Under the pieces are notes generated by a model. That model worked only from the letters and a program-made list of their open reading frames with translations, was not told the origin of the DNA and ran no database searches. 64,000 nt of DNA from Planktothricoides raciborskii GIHE-MW2. Lineage in GTDB: Bacteria > Cyanobacteriota > Cyanobacteriia > Cyanobacteriales > Laspinemataceae. The number at the start of each line of letters is the position of its first letter. Positions within the stretch are counted from its first letter, which is position 1. A program made the position numbers and the translations under genes. The stretch spans positions 2,545,001-2,609,000 of the forward strand of contig NZ_CP159837.1 in the NCBI RefSeq assembly GCF_040564635.1, given 5' to 3'. Positions 42,017-50,634 of this stretch are shown here, in pieces.

Positions 42017-43180
42017 ATGGGCCGTGTAGGGGTATTATTACTCAATCTAGGTGGGCCGGAACAGCTTGAGGATGTCCGCCCCTTCCTGTACAACCTCTTT
42101 TCTGATCCAGAAATTATTCGCCTACCTTTTCCCTGGCTGCAAAAACCCTTAGCGTGGCTAATTTCCAGTCGCAGGGCAAAAACATCACAAGAAAATTATA
42201 AAAAAATAGGCGGGGGTTCTCCCCTGCGTCGGATTACAGAAGAACAAGCGATCGCCCTACGGCAGCAGCTAGAAGCCAATGGACATAATGCCGAAGTTTA
42301 TGTGGGGATGCGCTATTGGCATCCGTTCACCGAAGAGGCGATCGCTCAGATCAAGCGCGATAACATCTCCAACTTAGTAATTTTACCCCTGTATCCTCAA
42401 TTTTCCATTAGCACCAGTGGCTCTAGCTTCCGGCAATTGGAAACCTTGTGGGAACAAGACCCAGAATTACAAAAGATTGACTATACGGTGATTCCCTCGT
42501 GGTACAGACATTCTGGCTATTTGCAAGCAATGGCTGACTTAATTAGTCGCGAACTGGATCAATGCCCAAATCCCGATCGAGTGCATATCTTCTTCAGTGC
42601 TCACGGGGTGCCGCAAAGTTATGTGGATGACCTGGGGGATCCTTACCAAAAGGAAATCGAGGACTGCACCAAGTTAATCATGCAAACCTTAAATCGGCCA
42701 AATGACTACACTTTGGCTTATCAAAGTCGCGTTGGTCCAATAGAATGGTTGAAACCCTATACCGATGAAGCCATTGAAGAATTAGCCCACAAAGGGGTTA
42801 AAGATTTAATGATAGTGCCGATTAGTTTTGTCTCGGAACATATCGAAACCCTGGAAGAAATTGATATTGAATATCGGGAAGTCGCCGAAGAAGCGGGAAT
42901 TGAGAATTTTTATCGGGTTCCGGCTTTAAATACTCATCCCGTATTTATTAATGACTTGGCGGATTTAGTGGAAGAAGCCTTGCGGGCTCCTCGTGTCAAT
43001 TTCTCCAAAGTTATGCGTCCGCAAAAGACTTTCAAACTTTATCCCCAAGAACGTTGGGAGTGGGGTTTAACCACCACAGCGGAAGTTTGGAATGGTCGCT
43101 TGGCGATGATTGGTTTTATTGCTTTGGTCGCTGAGTTAATTAGCGGTCATGGCCCGTTACATTTTGTCGGATTGTTGTAA
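42017..43180 (+). CDS. hemH: ferrochelatase with C-terminal CAB domain
   Basis: A 387-residue Hem[41 protein letters not shown] and [17 protein letters not shown] (catalytic His and Glu region) are ferrochelatase motifs; the enzyme inserts Fe2+ into protoporphyrin IX, the last step of haem synthesis. After about residue 345 comes [20 protein letters not shown] and ALVAELISG, the chlorophyll a/b-binding (CAB) helix typical of cyanobacterial and plastid type II ferrochelatase, which tethers it to thylakoids and links haem and chlorophyll supply. Strong indicator of a cyanobacterium. Possible -10 TACAAT about 45 bases upstream. Confidence 0.95.
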   Translation: MGRVGVLLLNLGGPEQLEDVRPFLYNLFSDPEIIRLPFPWLQKPLAWLISSRRAKTSQENYKKIGGGSPLRRITEEQAIALRQQLEANGHNAEVYVGMRYWHPFTEEAIAQIKRDNISNLVILPLYPQFSISTSGSSFRQLETLWEQDPELQKIDYTVIPSWYRHSGYLQAMADLISRELDQCPNPDRVHIFFSAHGVPQSYVDDLGDPYQKEIEDCTKLIMQTLNRPNDYTLAYQSRVGPIEWLKPYTDEAIEELAHKGVKDLMIVPISFVSEHIETLEEIDIEYREVAEEAGIENFYRVPALNTHPVFINDLADLVEEALRAPRVNFSKVMRPQKTFKLYPQERWEWGLTTTAEVWNGRLAMIGFIALVAELISGHGPLHFVGLL

Positions 43181-43371
43181 TCCCTTGGGCGATCGATAGG
43201 TTAAAGTAATCGCGCTACATATAACATATATATGCGCTACTATATGCGCTACATAGATAAAGTCCGCTTTTGGCGGACTTTATTTTTTTATGGACGATCC
43301 CGAATTTTTGCCCCATTGTTGCCCCATTTTTGCCTAATTTTTGCCTAATTTTTGCCCCATTTATGTCTTAC

Positions 43372-43977
43372 TTAATCCGGTTTTTGCTTGTGGTGACGAG
43401 GATGTTGTTTAACTCCTTGATGCATATACCAGCGATACCACTGTTGGGAACTGCGAATCGCTAACCACAATAATAATAAGGCAATAATTGCTCCTTCCCT
43501 GGGGGCATCAAAAGCTAATAAGACGAGAGAAATACAGAGAATATCTTGGGCTAAAATTGCCCAAAAAGGTAGTCGTCCCAAACGATAAAACCAGCCGACT
43601 TGAACCAGTTGCAATACTAAGGCTAATAGTCCACCGACTACCCCAATAATTGCAATCACAAATCCTGGGGCATCCGCATCTTCTCCTACAAAGGTTAGTT
43701 GCGCGATCGCCATACCCATAATTGCCCCAACAAATGGACTACAAACCAACTGAACCGTTTGTAACACCCGTTGCCCCAATAGCTTTTTTGAGGCAAATAG
43801 TTCAAACAATGACCAGCTTACCAATACGGCAATTACCACTTGGGGATGAAGCTTTGACAATAAAGGGACTCGTGACCAAAGATCCTCATTTTGCAACAAA
43901 CCAATTAAAAGTAAAGGTAGGGCAATTCTCATACCCCCCGCTGCTGCTGCCGAAAGTGCCGCTAAGAGTCCAATCAT
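43372..43977 (-). CDS. DUF4126-type membrane protein
   Basis: A 201-residue protein with about five hydrophobic helices (AALSAAAAGGMRIALPLLLI, LVQLVCSPFVGAIMGMAIA-like, VIAIIGVVGGLLALVLQLV, ILCISLVLLAF, IIALLLLWLAIRSS). The start MIGLLAALSAAAAGGMR is the DUF4126 pattern. The function is unknown. A basic, His-rich C-terminus (HQGVKQHPRHHKQKPD) would be cytoplasmic. Convergent with hemH, with a short spacer of CCCCATTTTTGCC repeats. Confidence 0.75.
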   Translation of the reverse strand: MIGLLAALSAAAAGGMRIALPLLLIGLLQNEDLWSRVPLLSKLHPQVVIAVLVSWSLFELFASKKLLGQRVLQTVQLVCSPFVGAIMGMAIAQLTFVGEDADAPGFVIAIIGVVGGLLALVLQLVQVGWFYRLGRLPFWAILAQDILCISLVLLAFDAPREGAIIALLLLWLAIRSSQQWYRWYMHQGVKQHPRHHKQKPD

Positions 43978-44448
43978 AGAATTTTTGCTGGTATTGTTGC
44001 TAAGAATATCAGGGAAGTTGCCAAAGATTCAATTGCCAATACAATCAAGCCTTTCAGATTTTGAAATGTTGACTTTTATTACAAGTTGCCAGTCCTTAGC
44101 ATCGGCTGATTTATATTGATTCTGTATTTATGCTAACCGATCGCCTCTAACAACTGAAGCGATCGTTAAACTAAGGGGTGAGACTCCTGAATGCTGACAA
44201 TGCTGGCGATCGCGCCCAACCCCAGAAAACGGGGTGGTTAATTTCGCTCATTTATCTCTCCCCCTGCCGACCCAGCAACATTCCGATGATGATGCGATCG
44301 CTTCATTTCTTGATTCTTTGTTTACATTAATCTAGCCACGCAATCAAACCACAAACTTATGTCAATTATTTTATATTAATGATATAATCATACCATAAAC
44401 TCACAAAAAAACAACTTTTTATCCCCCAGCAACCAGAATCATCAAACC
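43978..44448. promoter_or_regulatory. 471-base spacer, -10 candidate for the 44449 gene
   Basis: Divergent spacer. TATAAT at 44383-44388 lies 60 bases before the 44449 start; the -35 region does not match well. The rest holds HIP1 sites and CAATGCTGGCGATCGCGCCC-like sequence with no gene. A 70-base A/T-rich stretch directly precedes the coding region. Confidence 0.35.
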
Positions 44449-45705
44449 ATGAAAAATCAAGAAAAAATCGTCAAAAAAAAGCCTAGTGGCTGTGGATGTA
44501 GTAATATTCCTATTTCCATCATCCTCATTTTCATTGGCGGCGGTTATTGGTTATTTACCCACCAAAAAGATTTTTTAACCAACCAACTTTTTGCTTTAGT
44601 GCAACAAATCCCGATTCCCGAAGAAGTTCAACCGTTTCTTGCCGATATTACGGCGAATATCCCTACTGCCAAACCATCAGAAAAAACCCCAGAAAGTCAA
44701 ACAGCCACTCAAACCCAATCACCGCCACAAATATTAGCGAATGACCCCCAGCCTAACGCAGAAAAACAACCCAAAACGATCCATAAAAAAGCTGTAAATC
44801 CGCAGGCTGGAACTACCTGGGAAAGCAAAATTATTCGCGGGGTTTATATCAGTCGTTATGCCATCACCAATAATACCGACGAAAAAACGATTAGAGAACG
44901 AGTCCGTTATTATCACTCTCAAGGAATTAATACCATAATTCATGGGGTTTGGGGCAATGCTTGCACTATGTACAATAGCCAAGTAATGCAAAAAACTTTA
45001 GGTTATGAAAGCTGTCCCAATGAATTTCAAGATCGCTGGTTAGATTGGTTAATCGATGAAGCCCATAAACACGGGATGCAAGTTCATGCTTATTTTGAAA
45101 AAGGGATAAAAATTGATGAAAATAGTCCGGTTTTTGACTTGGCTGTTGCCCGGAAATGGATTGTCCCCGGGGTGGATAGGACTCATCCCGGAGTCGATCA
45201 TTATGTCCTGGATGTGGAAATTCCCGAAGTAGGAGAATTTTTTAAAGATATCCTAGTGGAATTTGTGAAAAAATACCCCAAAATTGATGCGGTGCAGTGG
45301 GATGATTATCTGGGTTATTATGCGGAACTGCCGGGAAAAGTTGACCGCACTGCCAGTTTAACTAAGTTTGTGGAAGAGATGATTGCTGAGATGAAAAAAG
45401 CGAATCCTGCTGTTAGCTTTGACCTTTGTCATCATAATCCTTATTGGGCGAAACAATATTTTGCCGCTGATTGGGAAAACTGGAGTGTAGACCGTGTGTT
45501 TATCCAAGTTTATAGTGAGGAAAATTTTGCTCAAGAGTTAGGTTATGTTAAGCAATCAAATGGCATCGCGATTACAGAGCGACAATTTCAGCATTTAGAG
45601 AGTTTAGTCAAAGATCCAGAAGTCCAGAGTATTTTGATTTTCCCTCTTTCTGGGAAACCAGAAGAAGCGATCGCTCAGGTGAAAAAAATCACCGATAAGT
45701 TTTAA
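44449..45705 (+). CDS. membrane-anchored GHL10-type glycoside-hydrolase-like protein
   Basis: A 418-residue protein. A basic N-terminus (KIVKKKPSGCGCS) is followed by one transmembrane helix (IPISIILIFIGGGYWLFT) and a Ser/Thr/Pro-rich linker to about residue 120. The rest is a TIM-barrel: IIRGVYISRYAITN, IIHGVWGNACTMY, WLDWLIDEAHKHGMQVHAYF, DAVQWDDYLGYY (about 284-293, where the acidic residues would sit) and FIQVYSEENFAQEL. This matches the GHL10/YngK-like glycosidase superfamily acting on cell-wall or matrix sugars. It is likely periplasmic. Confidence 0.75.
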   Translation: MKNQEKIVKKKPSGCGCSNIPISIILIFIGGGYWLFTHQKDFLTNQLFALVQQIPIPEEVQPFLADITANIPTAKPSEKTPESQTATQTQSPPQILANDPQPNAEKQPKTIHKKAVNPQAGTTWESKIIRGVYISRYAITNNTDEKTIRERVRYYHSQGINTIIHGVWGNACTMYNSQVMQKTLGYESCPNEFQDRWLDWLIDEAHKHGMQVHAYFEKGIKIDENSPVFDLAVARKWIVPGVDRTHPGVDHYVLDVEIPEVGEFFKDILVEFVKKYPKIDAVQWDDYLGYYAELPGKVDRTASLTKFVEEMIAEMKKANPAVSFDLCHHNPYWAKQYFAADWENWSVDRVFIQVYSEENFAQELGYVKQSNGIAITERQFQHLESLVKDPEVQSILIFPLSGKPEEAIAQVKKITDKF

Positions 45706-45951
45706 AGTTTACCCCAAGCTAGAGGAAATTCAGCTTAAAATAGGCATGAATAAATTATTATATATCAGAAACAATATAGCGGTAGCAATGCGGATCAAGT
45801 ACAGAGGTTTCCTGGATTCCCGCATATAGCGCTGACGCACATGGTTCCCTAACGGGGGAATCACAGGTTTTTTTGTATTTGTACTTCAAAATAACTCCGA
45901 AAATTGCTATAAACTATTGAAAGCAGTAATAATCAGACCAAGATTCAAACA

Positions 45952-46545
45952 ATGATGAATTCTGTTAGACCAATAAAACATGAATTGAGCCATTTTACCC
46001 GACTCAAATGTGGTTTAGGGTGGGATATGGCAGTGGAAGATGATATGGAAGATGATGCCAAAGATGATGTGGAAAATGATATCGATCTCGACTTGGTGGC
46101 ACTCTGTTTAGATGACAGCGGTAAATTACCTCGCGGTAAAATGGATTTCATCTATGCTGCTCATCCCAAACATGACTCAGGGGCAATTATTCTTTCTAAT
46201 GATAATTTAACCGGAGCGGGGGAAGGCGATGATGAGAATATGTCGATCAATTTGAACCAAGTGCCAAAGGCGATCGCGCAGATTATCTTTGGGGTAGCCA
46301 TTGACTCTGGTGCCGATTTAAAACAAGATTTTAGTGAAGTGAAAAATGGGTTTTGGCGACTATGCGATCGCTTCTCCGGGCAGGTACTCATTCACCAATC
46401 TTTATCTAACCCGGAATGGGTAGGAAAAACCGCCTTACTGACAGCGACTTTAAAACGCCAAGAAAACGGTTGGTTATTAATCCCATTAGGGGAAACAATG
46501 ACCATCGATCATCTGAATGAATTGTTATTTAAATATAGCAATTAA
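45952..46545 (+). CDS. TerD-domain protein
   Basis: A 197-residue TerD-like protein. The core has CGLGWDMAVED, DLDLVALCLDDSGKLPRGKM, YAAHPKHDSGAIILSNDN and TGAGEGDDENMSINLNQVP; the aspartates around SNDNLTGAGEGDDE form the TerD calcium site. A long acidic insertion (DDMEDDAKDDVENDIDLD) precedes it. TerD proteins bind Ca2+ and are linked to stress and phage or tellurite resistance clusters; here it stands alone without TerB/C neighbours. ATG 45952 and ATG 45955 are adjacent starts. Cytoplasmic. Confidence 0.85.
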   Translation: MMNSVRPIKHELSHFTRLKCGLGWDMAVEDDMEDDAKDDVENDIDLDLVALCLDDSGKLPRGKMDFIYAAHPKHDSGAIILSNDNLTGAGEGDDENMSINLNQVPKAIAQIIFGVAIDSGADLKQDFSEVKNGFWRLCDRFSGQVLIHQSLSNPEWVGKTALLTATLKRQENGWLLIPLGETMTIDHLNELLFKYSN

Positions 46546-46572
46546 ACCTCAAATAAGTCAATTACATAAATT

Positions 46573-46658
46573 AACCAAAAAGACACAAAGAACACAAAGA
46601 TTGTATAACTTTAATTATCTTACTTTGTGTCCTCTGTGTCTCTGTGGTTTTGTTAGTT
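46573..46658. repeat. inverted CACAAAG / CTTTGTG repeat
   Basis: AACCAAAAAGACACAAAGAA and the roughly complementary CTTTGTGTCCTCTGTGTCTC form a long imperfect inverted repeat between convergent genes. It is the most complete copy of the dispersed CACAGAGACACAGAG family also seen near 8.2 and 14.1 kb, and may act as a bidirectional terminator. Confidence 0.55.
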
Positions 46659-46680
46659 AAATCCCCAAATAAATCCGCAA

Positions 46681-47976
46681 TTAAATCCCCAATCGCTGAT
46701 AAATTTCCTTGAGATTTTTGAGTTGTTGCTGTGGATCAAAGCAAGCCTCGATCGCCTCTGGGGTGAGTTTTTCCTTCACTCTGGGATCTTGGCAAATCAG
46801 TGCATGAAAATCACCATCAAGTTTATTCCAGGCTTGATGAGCACAAGATTGCACGATCGCATAAGCTTCCTCGCGGCGCATTCCTTGACCAACCAGGGCT
46901 AACATCACCCGCTGACTGAACACTACACCGCCGTAAACATTCATATTGCGCTGCATATTGTCGGGGTAAATCAACAGATGTTTCACCAAATCAGTCATTT
47001 CCACCAACATAAAATGAGTCAGAATACAGGCATCCGGCAGCAGCACCCGTTCTGCGGAACTGTGGGAAATATCCCGCTCATGCCACAAGGCCACATTTTC
47101 CAAAGCGGTCATGGCATAGCCGCGAATTAATCGAGCCATCCCGGTCAGCCGTTCTGAACGCACGGGGTTGCGTTTATGGGGCATTGCCGAAGAACCTTTT
47201 TGTCCTTTAGAGAAAAATTCTTCAACTTCCAACACATCGGTGCGTTGCAAGTTGCGAATTTCCACGGCAAACCGTTCAATGGAGGCCGTCAACAAGGCCA
47301 AATGTTGCACAAAGTCCGCGTGAATTTCTCTGGAAATCACCTGAGTGGAGGCGATATCTGGTTCGAGTCCTAGTTTTTGGCAGGCGATCGCCTCAATTCT
47401 GGGGTCAATATTGGCATAAGTTCCCATTGCCCCGGAAATTTGACCCACAGAGATACGTTTCCGCAGTTGAATCAGGCGATCGCGGTGACGCAACACCTCC
47501 GCCAACCAACCGGCTAACTTAAACCCAAAAGTAATCGGTTCCCCATGAATTCCGTGCGATCGGCCAATCATCACCGTATCTCGGTGTTGTTGCGCCTGAT
47601 AGCGAATCGCTTGAATCAAATCTTCCAGCACTTCCAGCAACAGATTCAGACTTGCCACCATTTGCAGGGTCAATGCTGTATCCAACATATCGGAACTGGT
47701 CATGCCCAAATGGATATAGCGTCCCGCATCCCCCACGTATTCATTCACATTAGTGAGAAATGCAATCACATCATGGCGGACTTCCGCCTCAATTTCCTGA
47801 ATCCGCTTCGGGTCAAAATTTGCTTTTTGTTTAATTTCTTCAACCGCTGCCGCAGGAATATATCCGAGTTCAGCTTGCGCCTCACAGACGGCAATTTCCA
47901 CTTGCAGCCAAGTTTTTAACTTATAGGTTTCTGTCCAAAGTTCGCCCATCTCGGGCAGGGTATAACGCTCGATCAC
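46681..47976 (-). CDS. purB: adenylosuccinate lyase
   Basis: 431 residues from GTG 47976 (IERYTLPEMGELWTETYK after the start), where the family normally begins; ATG 48009 would add 11 residues. TSSDMLDTALTLQM, IGRSHGIHGEPITFGFKLAG (catalytic His), EVEEFFSKGQKGSSAMPHKR (signature SSxMPxKxN with the catalytic Ser) and RNPVRSERLTG are diagnostic. It splits SAICAR and adenylosuccinate, releasing fumarate in purine synthesis. Cytoplasmic homotetramer. Alone here. Confidence 0.95.
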   Translation of the reverse strand: MIERYTLPEMGELWTETYKLKTWLQVEIAVCEAQAELGYIPAAAVEEIKQKANFDPKRIQEIEAEVRHDVIAFLTNVNEYVGDAGRYIHLGMTSSDMLDTALTLQMVASLNLLLEVLEDLIQAIRYQAQQHRDTVMIGRSHGIHGEPITFGFKLAGWLAEVLRHRDRLIQLRKRISVGQISGAMGTYANIDPRIEAIACQKLGLEPDIASTQVISREIHADFVQHLALLTASIERFAVEIRNLQRTDVLEVEEFFSKGQKGSSAMPHKRNPVRSERLTGMARLIRGYAMTALENVALWHERDISHSSAERVLLPDACILTHFMLVEMTDLVKHLLIYPDNMQRNMNVYGGVVFSQRVMLALVGQGMRREEAYAIVQSCAHQAWNKLDGDFHALICQDPRVKEKLTPEAIEACFDPQQQLKNLKEIYQRLGI

Positions 47977-48009
47977 GCGCTGGCAAAAGGATCTAGACAA
48001 CCTTTCCAT

Positions 48010-48386
48010 TGTAGTACGCCTTTAGCCCAGCGGCCATTCTAGTTGTTTAATCTTAATAAGATTTTATTTGTTGTTTGTTGTTTGTTGTTTGTTGTTTGTT
48101 ATTTGTTGCTTGTTATTTGTTATTTGTTATTTGTTTGCCGAAATTCCCTATATCTATCGATTGGATCTTCCTCGTCTTTACCCTCCATCAAAGCCAAAAA
48201 ATCAGCAATTCCTAGAAACTGGGTTTCTCAGAAAAATGCCTGAATTTTAGCCAAGATTTTATTCAGAAACCTGGTTTCTCGCACAATCCGACCACCAGCA
48301 AATCACACAAACTGACCACTGCTGACCGGAATATGCCTGTGATACAATCCCCTGTAGCCTCTTACCCCCCTTTTTTTCTTAAAATA
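48010..48386. repeat. spacer with TTTGTTG/TTTGTTA repeats
   Basis: A 7-bp TTTGTTG or TTTGTTA unit is repeated about ten times at 48063-48136. The following part has AAACTGGGTTTCT and AAACCTGGTTTCT palindromes (about 48215 and 48270) of the dispersed CCCGG class. No gene; apparent Cys/Leu-rich frames are repeat translations. Confidence 0.6.
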
Positions 48387-50018
48387 ATGATTGGCACCAT
48401 CCTAGAAAATCGCTATCAAATCCTCTCAGAGTTGGGGAGAGGTGGATTCGGCATCACCTACCTTGCCGAAGACATAAAACTGCCCACTCCTCGTAAATGC
48501 GTCGTTAAACAACTCTCCACCTCTGACCTGCAACCGCAGGTTTTGCCAACAGCCAAAACCTTATTTCAAAAAGAAGCCGCCACATTACAACATCTGGGAG
48601 AACACGATCGCATTCCCAGATTGTTTGCGTATTTTGAAGCTGGGGGACAATTTTACCTCGTACAGGAATTTATCGAAGGCGATGATTTAGCCCAAGAAAT
48701 CTATCCGGGAAAAATCCTGAGTGAAAAGCAGACTGTTGCACTGCTAATTGAAATTTTAGAAGTCTTAAAATACGTTCACCAACAAAACGTCATTCATCGC
48801 GATATCAAACCGCAAAACATTATGCGCCGCAAATCCGATGGCAAAATTGTCTTAATTGATTTCGGCGCTGTCAAAGAGATTCAAGGTCTAGCTGTCACCT
48901 CCACCGGACAAACCACCAGCACAATTGCGGTGGGAACTCCCGGATATATGCCCCACGAACAAGCCGCAGGGAAACCTAGATTTTCTAGTGATATTTATGC
49001 CTTGGGGATGATTGGAATTGAAGCCTTAAGTGGCATTCCTGCCAGTCAATTTCCTGAAGATCCATCTACCGGCGAAATTGTCTGGAAAAATCAAGTTAAT
49101 GTCAGCCATCAATTAGCTCGAGTTCTCGATAAAATGGTCTCCTGTTATTTACCGAGAAGATATCAAAGCGTTGACGATGTACTCTTAGAACTTAAGGAAA
49201 TTAATCAACCGGCGCAAACAGGAGTGACTCTCGCGATCGCCCCCCGCGCTCATTCTCCATCCTCTACATCAATATCTCCAAGCAAATCTCCAACTCATTA
49301 TCCCTGGGGTCTAAGTTTGGGGTTATTCGCCGGGGTTTTTTTCGTGATTGGCTTTGTGTCTATCATTGCCAATGTGCCGAAATCTCCGAAAACCCCGGCC
49401 CCGGATGTGACGCCCGCAACCACACCGAGTCGGACAGCAGGACCTAGCTTGAAACCAAGACCGACCTTAACGGAACAACCTGCTCGAATTAAAGAACCAA
49501 CTCCAACGGCAGAACCGGCACCAGCCCCAGAACCAATCCCAACGGTAGAACCAATCCCAACGGTAGAACCGGACTGGAGCGAAGAACCGATGCCAACGGT
49601 AGAACCGGGTGCGATCGAAGAACCGATGCCAACGACAGAACCGGGTGCGATCGAAGAACCGATGCCAACGGTAGAACCAGTCCCAACGGTAGAACCGATG
49701 CCAACGGTAGAACCGGGTGCGATCGAAGAACCGATGCCAACGGTAGAACCAGCCCCAACCCCGGAATCTACCGCACCAGTGGCGCCCCCAGTGACAGAAC
49801 CGGCACCAGCCCCGGATGGGGTTGGGACAGAAGCGGCACCCGTCCCGGAATCTACCGCACCAGTGGCGCCCCCAGTGACAGAACCGGCACCAGCCCCGGA
49901 TGGGGTTGGGACAGAAGCGGCACCAGCCCCGGAATCTACCGCACCAGTGGCGCCCCCAGTGACAGAACCGGCACCAGCCCCGGAATCTACCGCACCAGTG
50001 GCGCCCCCAACACAGTGA
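48387..50018 (+). CDS. Ser/Thr protein kinase with transmembrane helix and PTVEP-repeat tail
   Basis: 543 residues from ATG 48387 (MIGTILENRYQILSELGRGG); upstream open frame to 48333 is not conserved-looking. The kinase has GRGGFG (glycine loop), KQL (Lys), VIHRDIKPQNIM (HRD) and LIDFGAVKE (DFG), so it should be active. After about 275 residues: a single transmembrane helix (GLSLGLFAGVFFVIGFVSII), then a low-complexity tail rich in PMPTVEPGAIEEP and APVAPPVTEPAPAPDG repeats, probably periplasmic. Hanks-type kinases of this size are signal regulators in cyanobacteria. A frame on the opposite strand in the tail is a shadow. Confidence 0.9.
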   Translation: MIGTILENRYQILSELGRGGFGITYLAEDIKLPTPRKCVVKQLSTSDLQPQVLPTAKTLFQKEAATLQHLGEHDRIPRLFAYFEAGGQFYLVQEFIEGDDLAQEIYPGKILSEKQTVALLIEILEVLKYVHQQNVIHRDIKPQNIMRRKSDGKIVLIDFGAVKEIQGLAVTSTGQTTSTIAVGTPGYMPHEQAAGKPRFSSDIYALGMIGIEALSGIPASQFPEDPSTGEIVWKNQVNVSHQLARVLDKMVSCYLPRRYQSVDDVLLELKEINQPAQTGVTLAIAPRAHSPSSTSISPSKSPTHYPWGLSLGLFAGVFFVIGFVSIIANVPKSPKTPAPDVTPATTPSRTAGPSLKPRPTLTEQPARIKEPTPTAEPAPAPEPIPTVEPIPTVEPDWSEEPMPTVEPGAIEEPMPTTEPGAIEEPMPTVEPVPTVEPMPTVEPGAIEEPMPTVEPAPTPESTAPVAPPVTEPAPAPDGVGTEAAPVPESTAPVAPPVTEPAPAPDGVGTEAAPAPESTAPVAPPVTEPAPAPESTAPVAPPTQ

Positions 50019-50634
50019 ACCAGAAACTGGTTTTCTGCCATAATCTCTGCATTCCGACCCAAATCTATCAAACTGTTAAGAAACGTAAAAAATTATGAAT
50101 TATTTTAGAGATGACTCGATCGGGAAGAAATATCGGCAATTCAACTGATTAAATCTGGTGCGATCGCATAAAGTATCAACAAAATAGACAATTCTCGCAA
50201 ACAGGACGGATCGATCCCCCAACCCCCCGATCAAAGGGGGGCTTTTTAGCTTGGAAAAGCACTCTTGTCTAAGATAAACTCGCAGTAAGATCAAAAGTAA
50301 GATCGAAGAGAATCAGGGTCAAGGCGATCGCCCCTCAGAAAGTCCAGAAAGCCAAGATACAGAACTGCCAGCCTCGACAACGGGACAACAACGGGACAAA
50401 AGCGACAATCATGCGATCGCCTATCTAAAATTAGGAGCACAAATAAAATATCCACCAATAGCCGATGATGATTCGGTTTGCTGACCCCCAGGGTTGATGC
50501 CCAAAGGTTTATACTCAAAGAGGATGAATCTAGTTCCGTGAAGAAATTCAGTGGAGTGGGCGATCGCACCGGACACTGGGCAAATTTGGCAGAAGATTTA
50601 TCATAGACAATATCTAAAGCAGGGAAAAGCTATT
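50019..50634. other. 616-base spacer with a GC terminator
   Basis: CCCCCC at 50223-50228 and GGGGGG at 50236-50241 followed by CTTTTT form a terminator. A plus frame of about 61 codons from 50297 (EENQGQGDRPSESPESQDTE, ending SVC) has protein-like composition but no start codon, so it may be a remnant. The 50590-50634 end contains AGGGAAAAGC, a good ribosome binding site for the next gene. Confidence 0.5.
50223..50247 (+). terminator. G/C hairpin terminator
   Basis: CCCCCC (50223-50228), loop GATCAAA, GGGGGG (50236-50241), then CTTTTT. About 200 bases after the kinase stop. Confidence 0.55.

Noticed and set aside
47340-47390. GGTTCGAGTCC, a tRNA T-loop-like string
   Set aside because: It lies inside purB with no acceptor or anticodon arms around it.
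49298-50071. 257-residue minus-strand frame of Gly/Ala/Ser/Val repeats resembling PE_PGRS-like proteins
   Set aside because: It is the complement of the PTVEP repeats of the kinase at 48387; the plus frame has the kinase domain and a good start.
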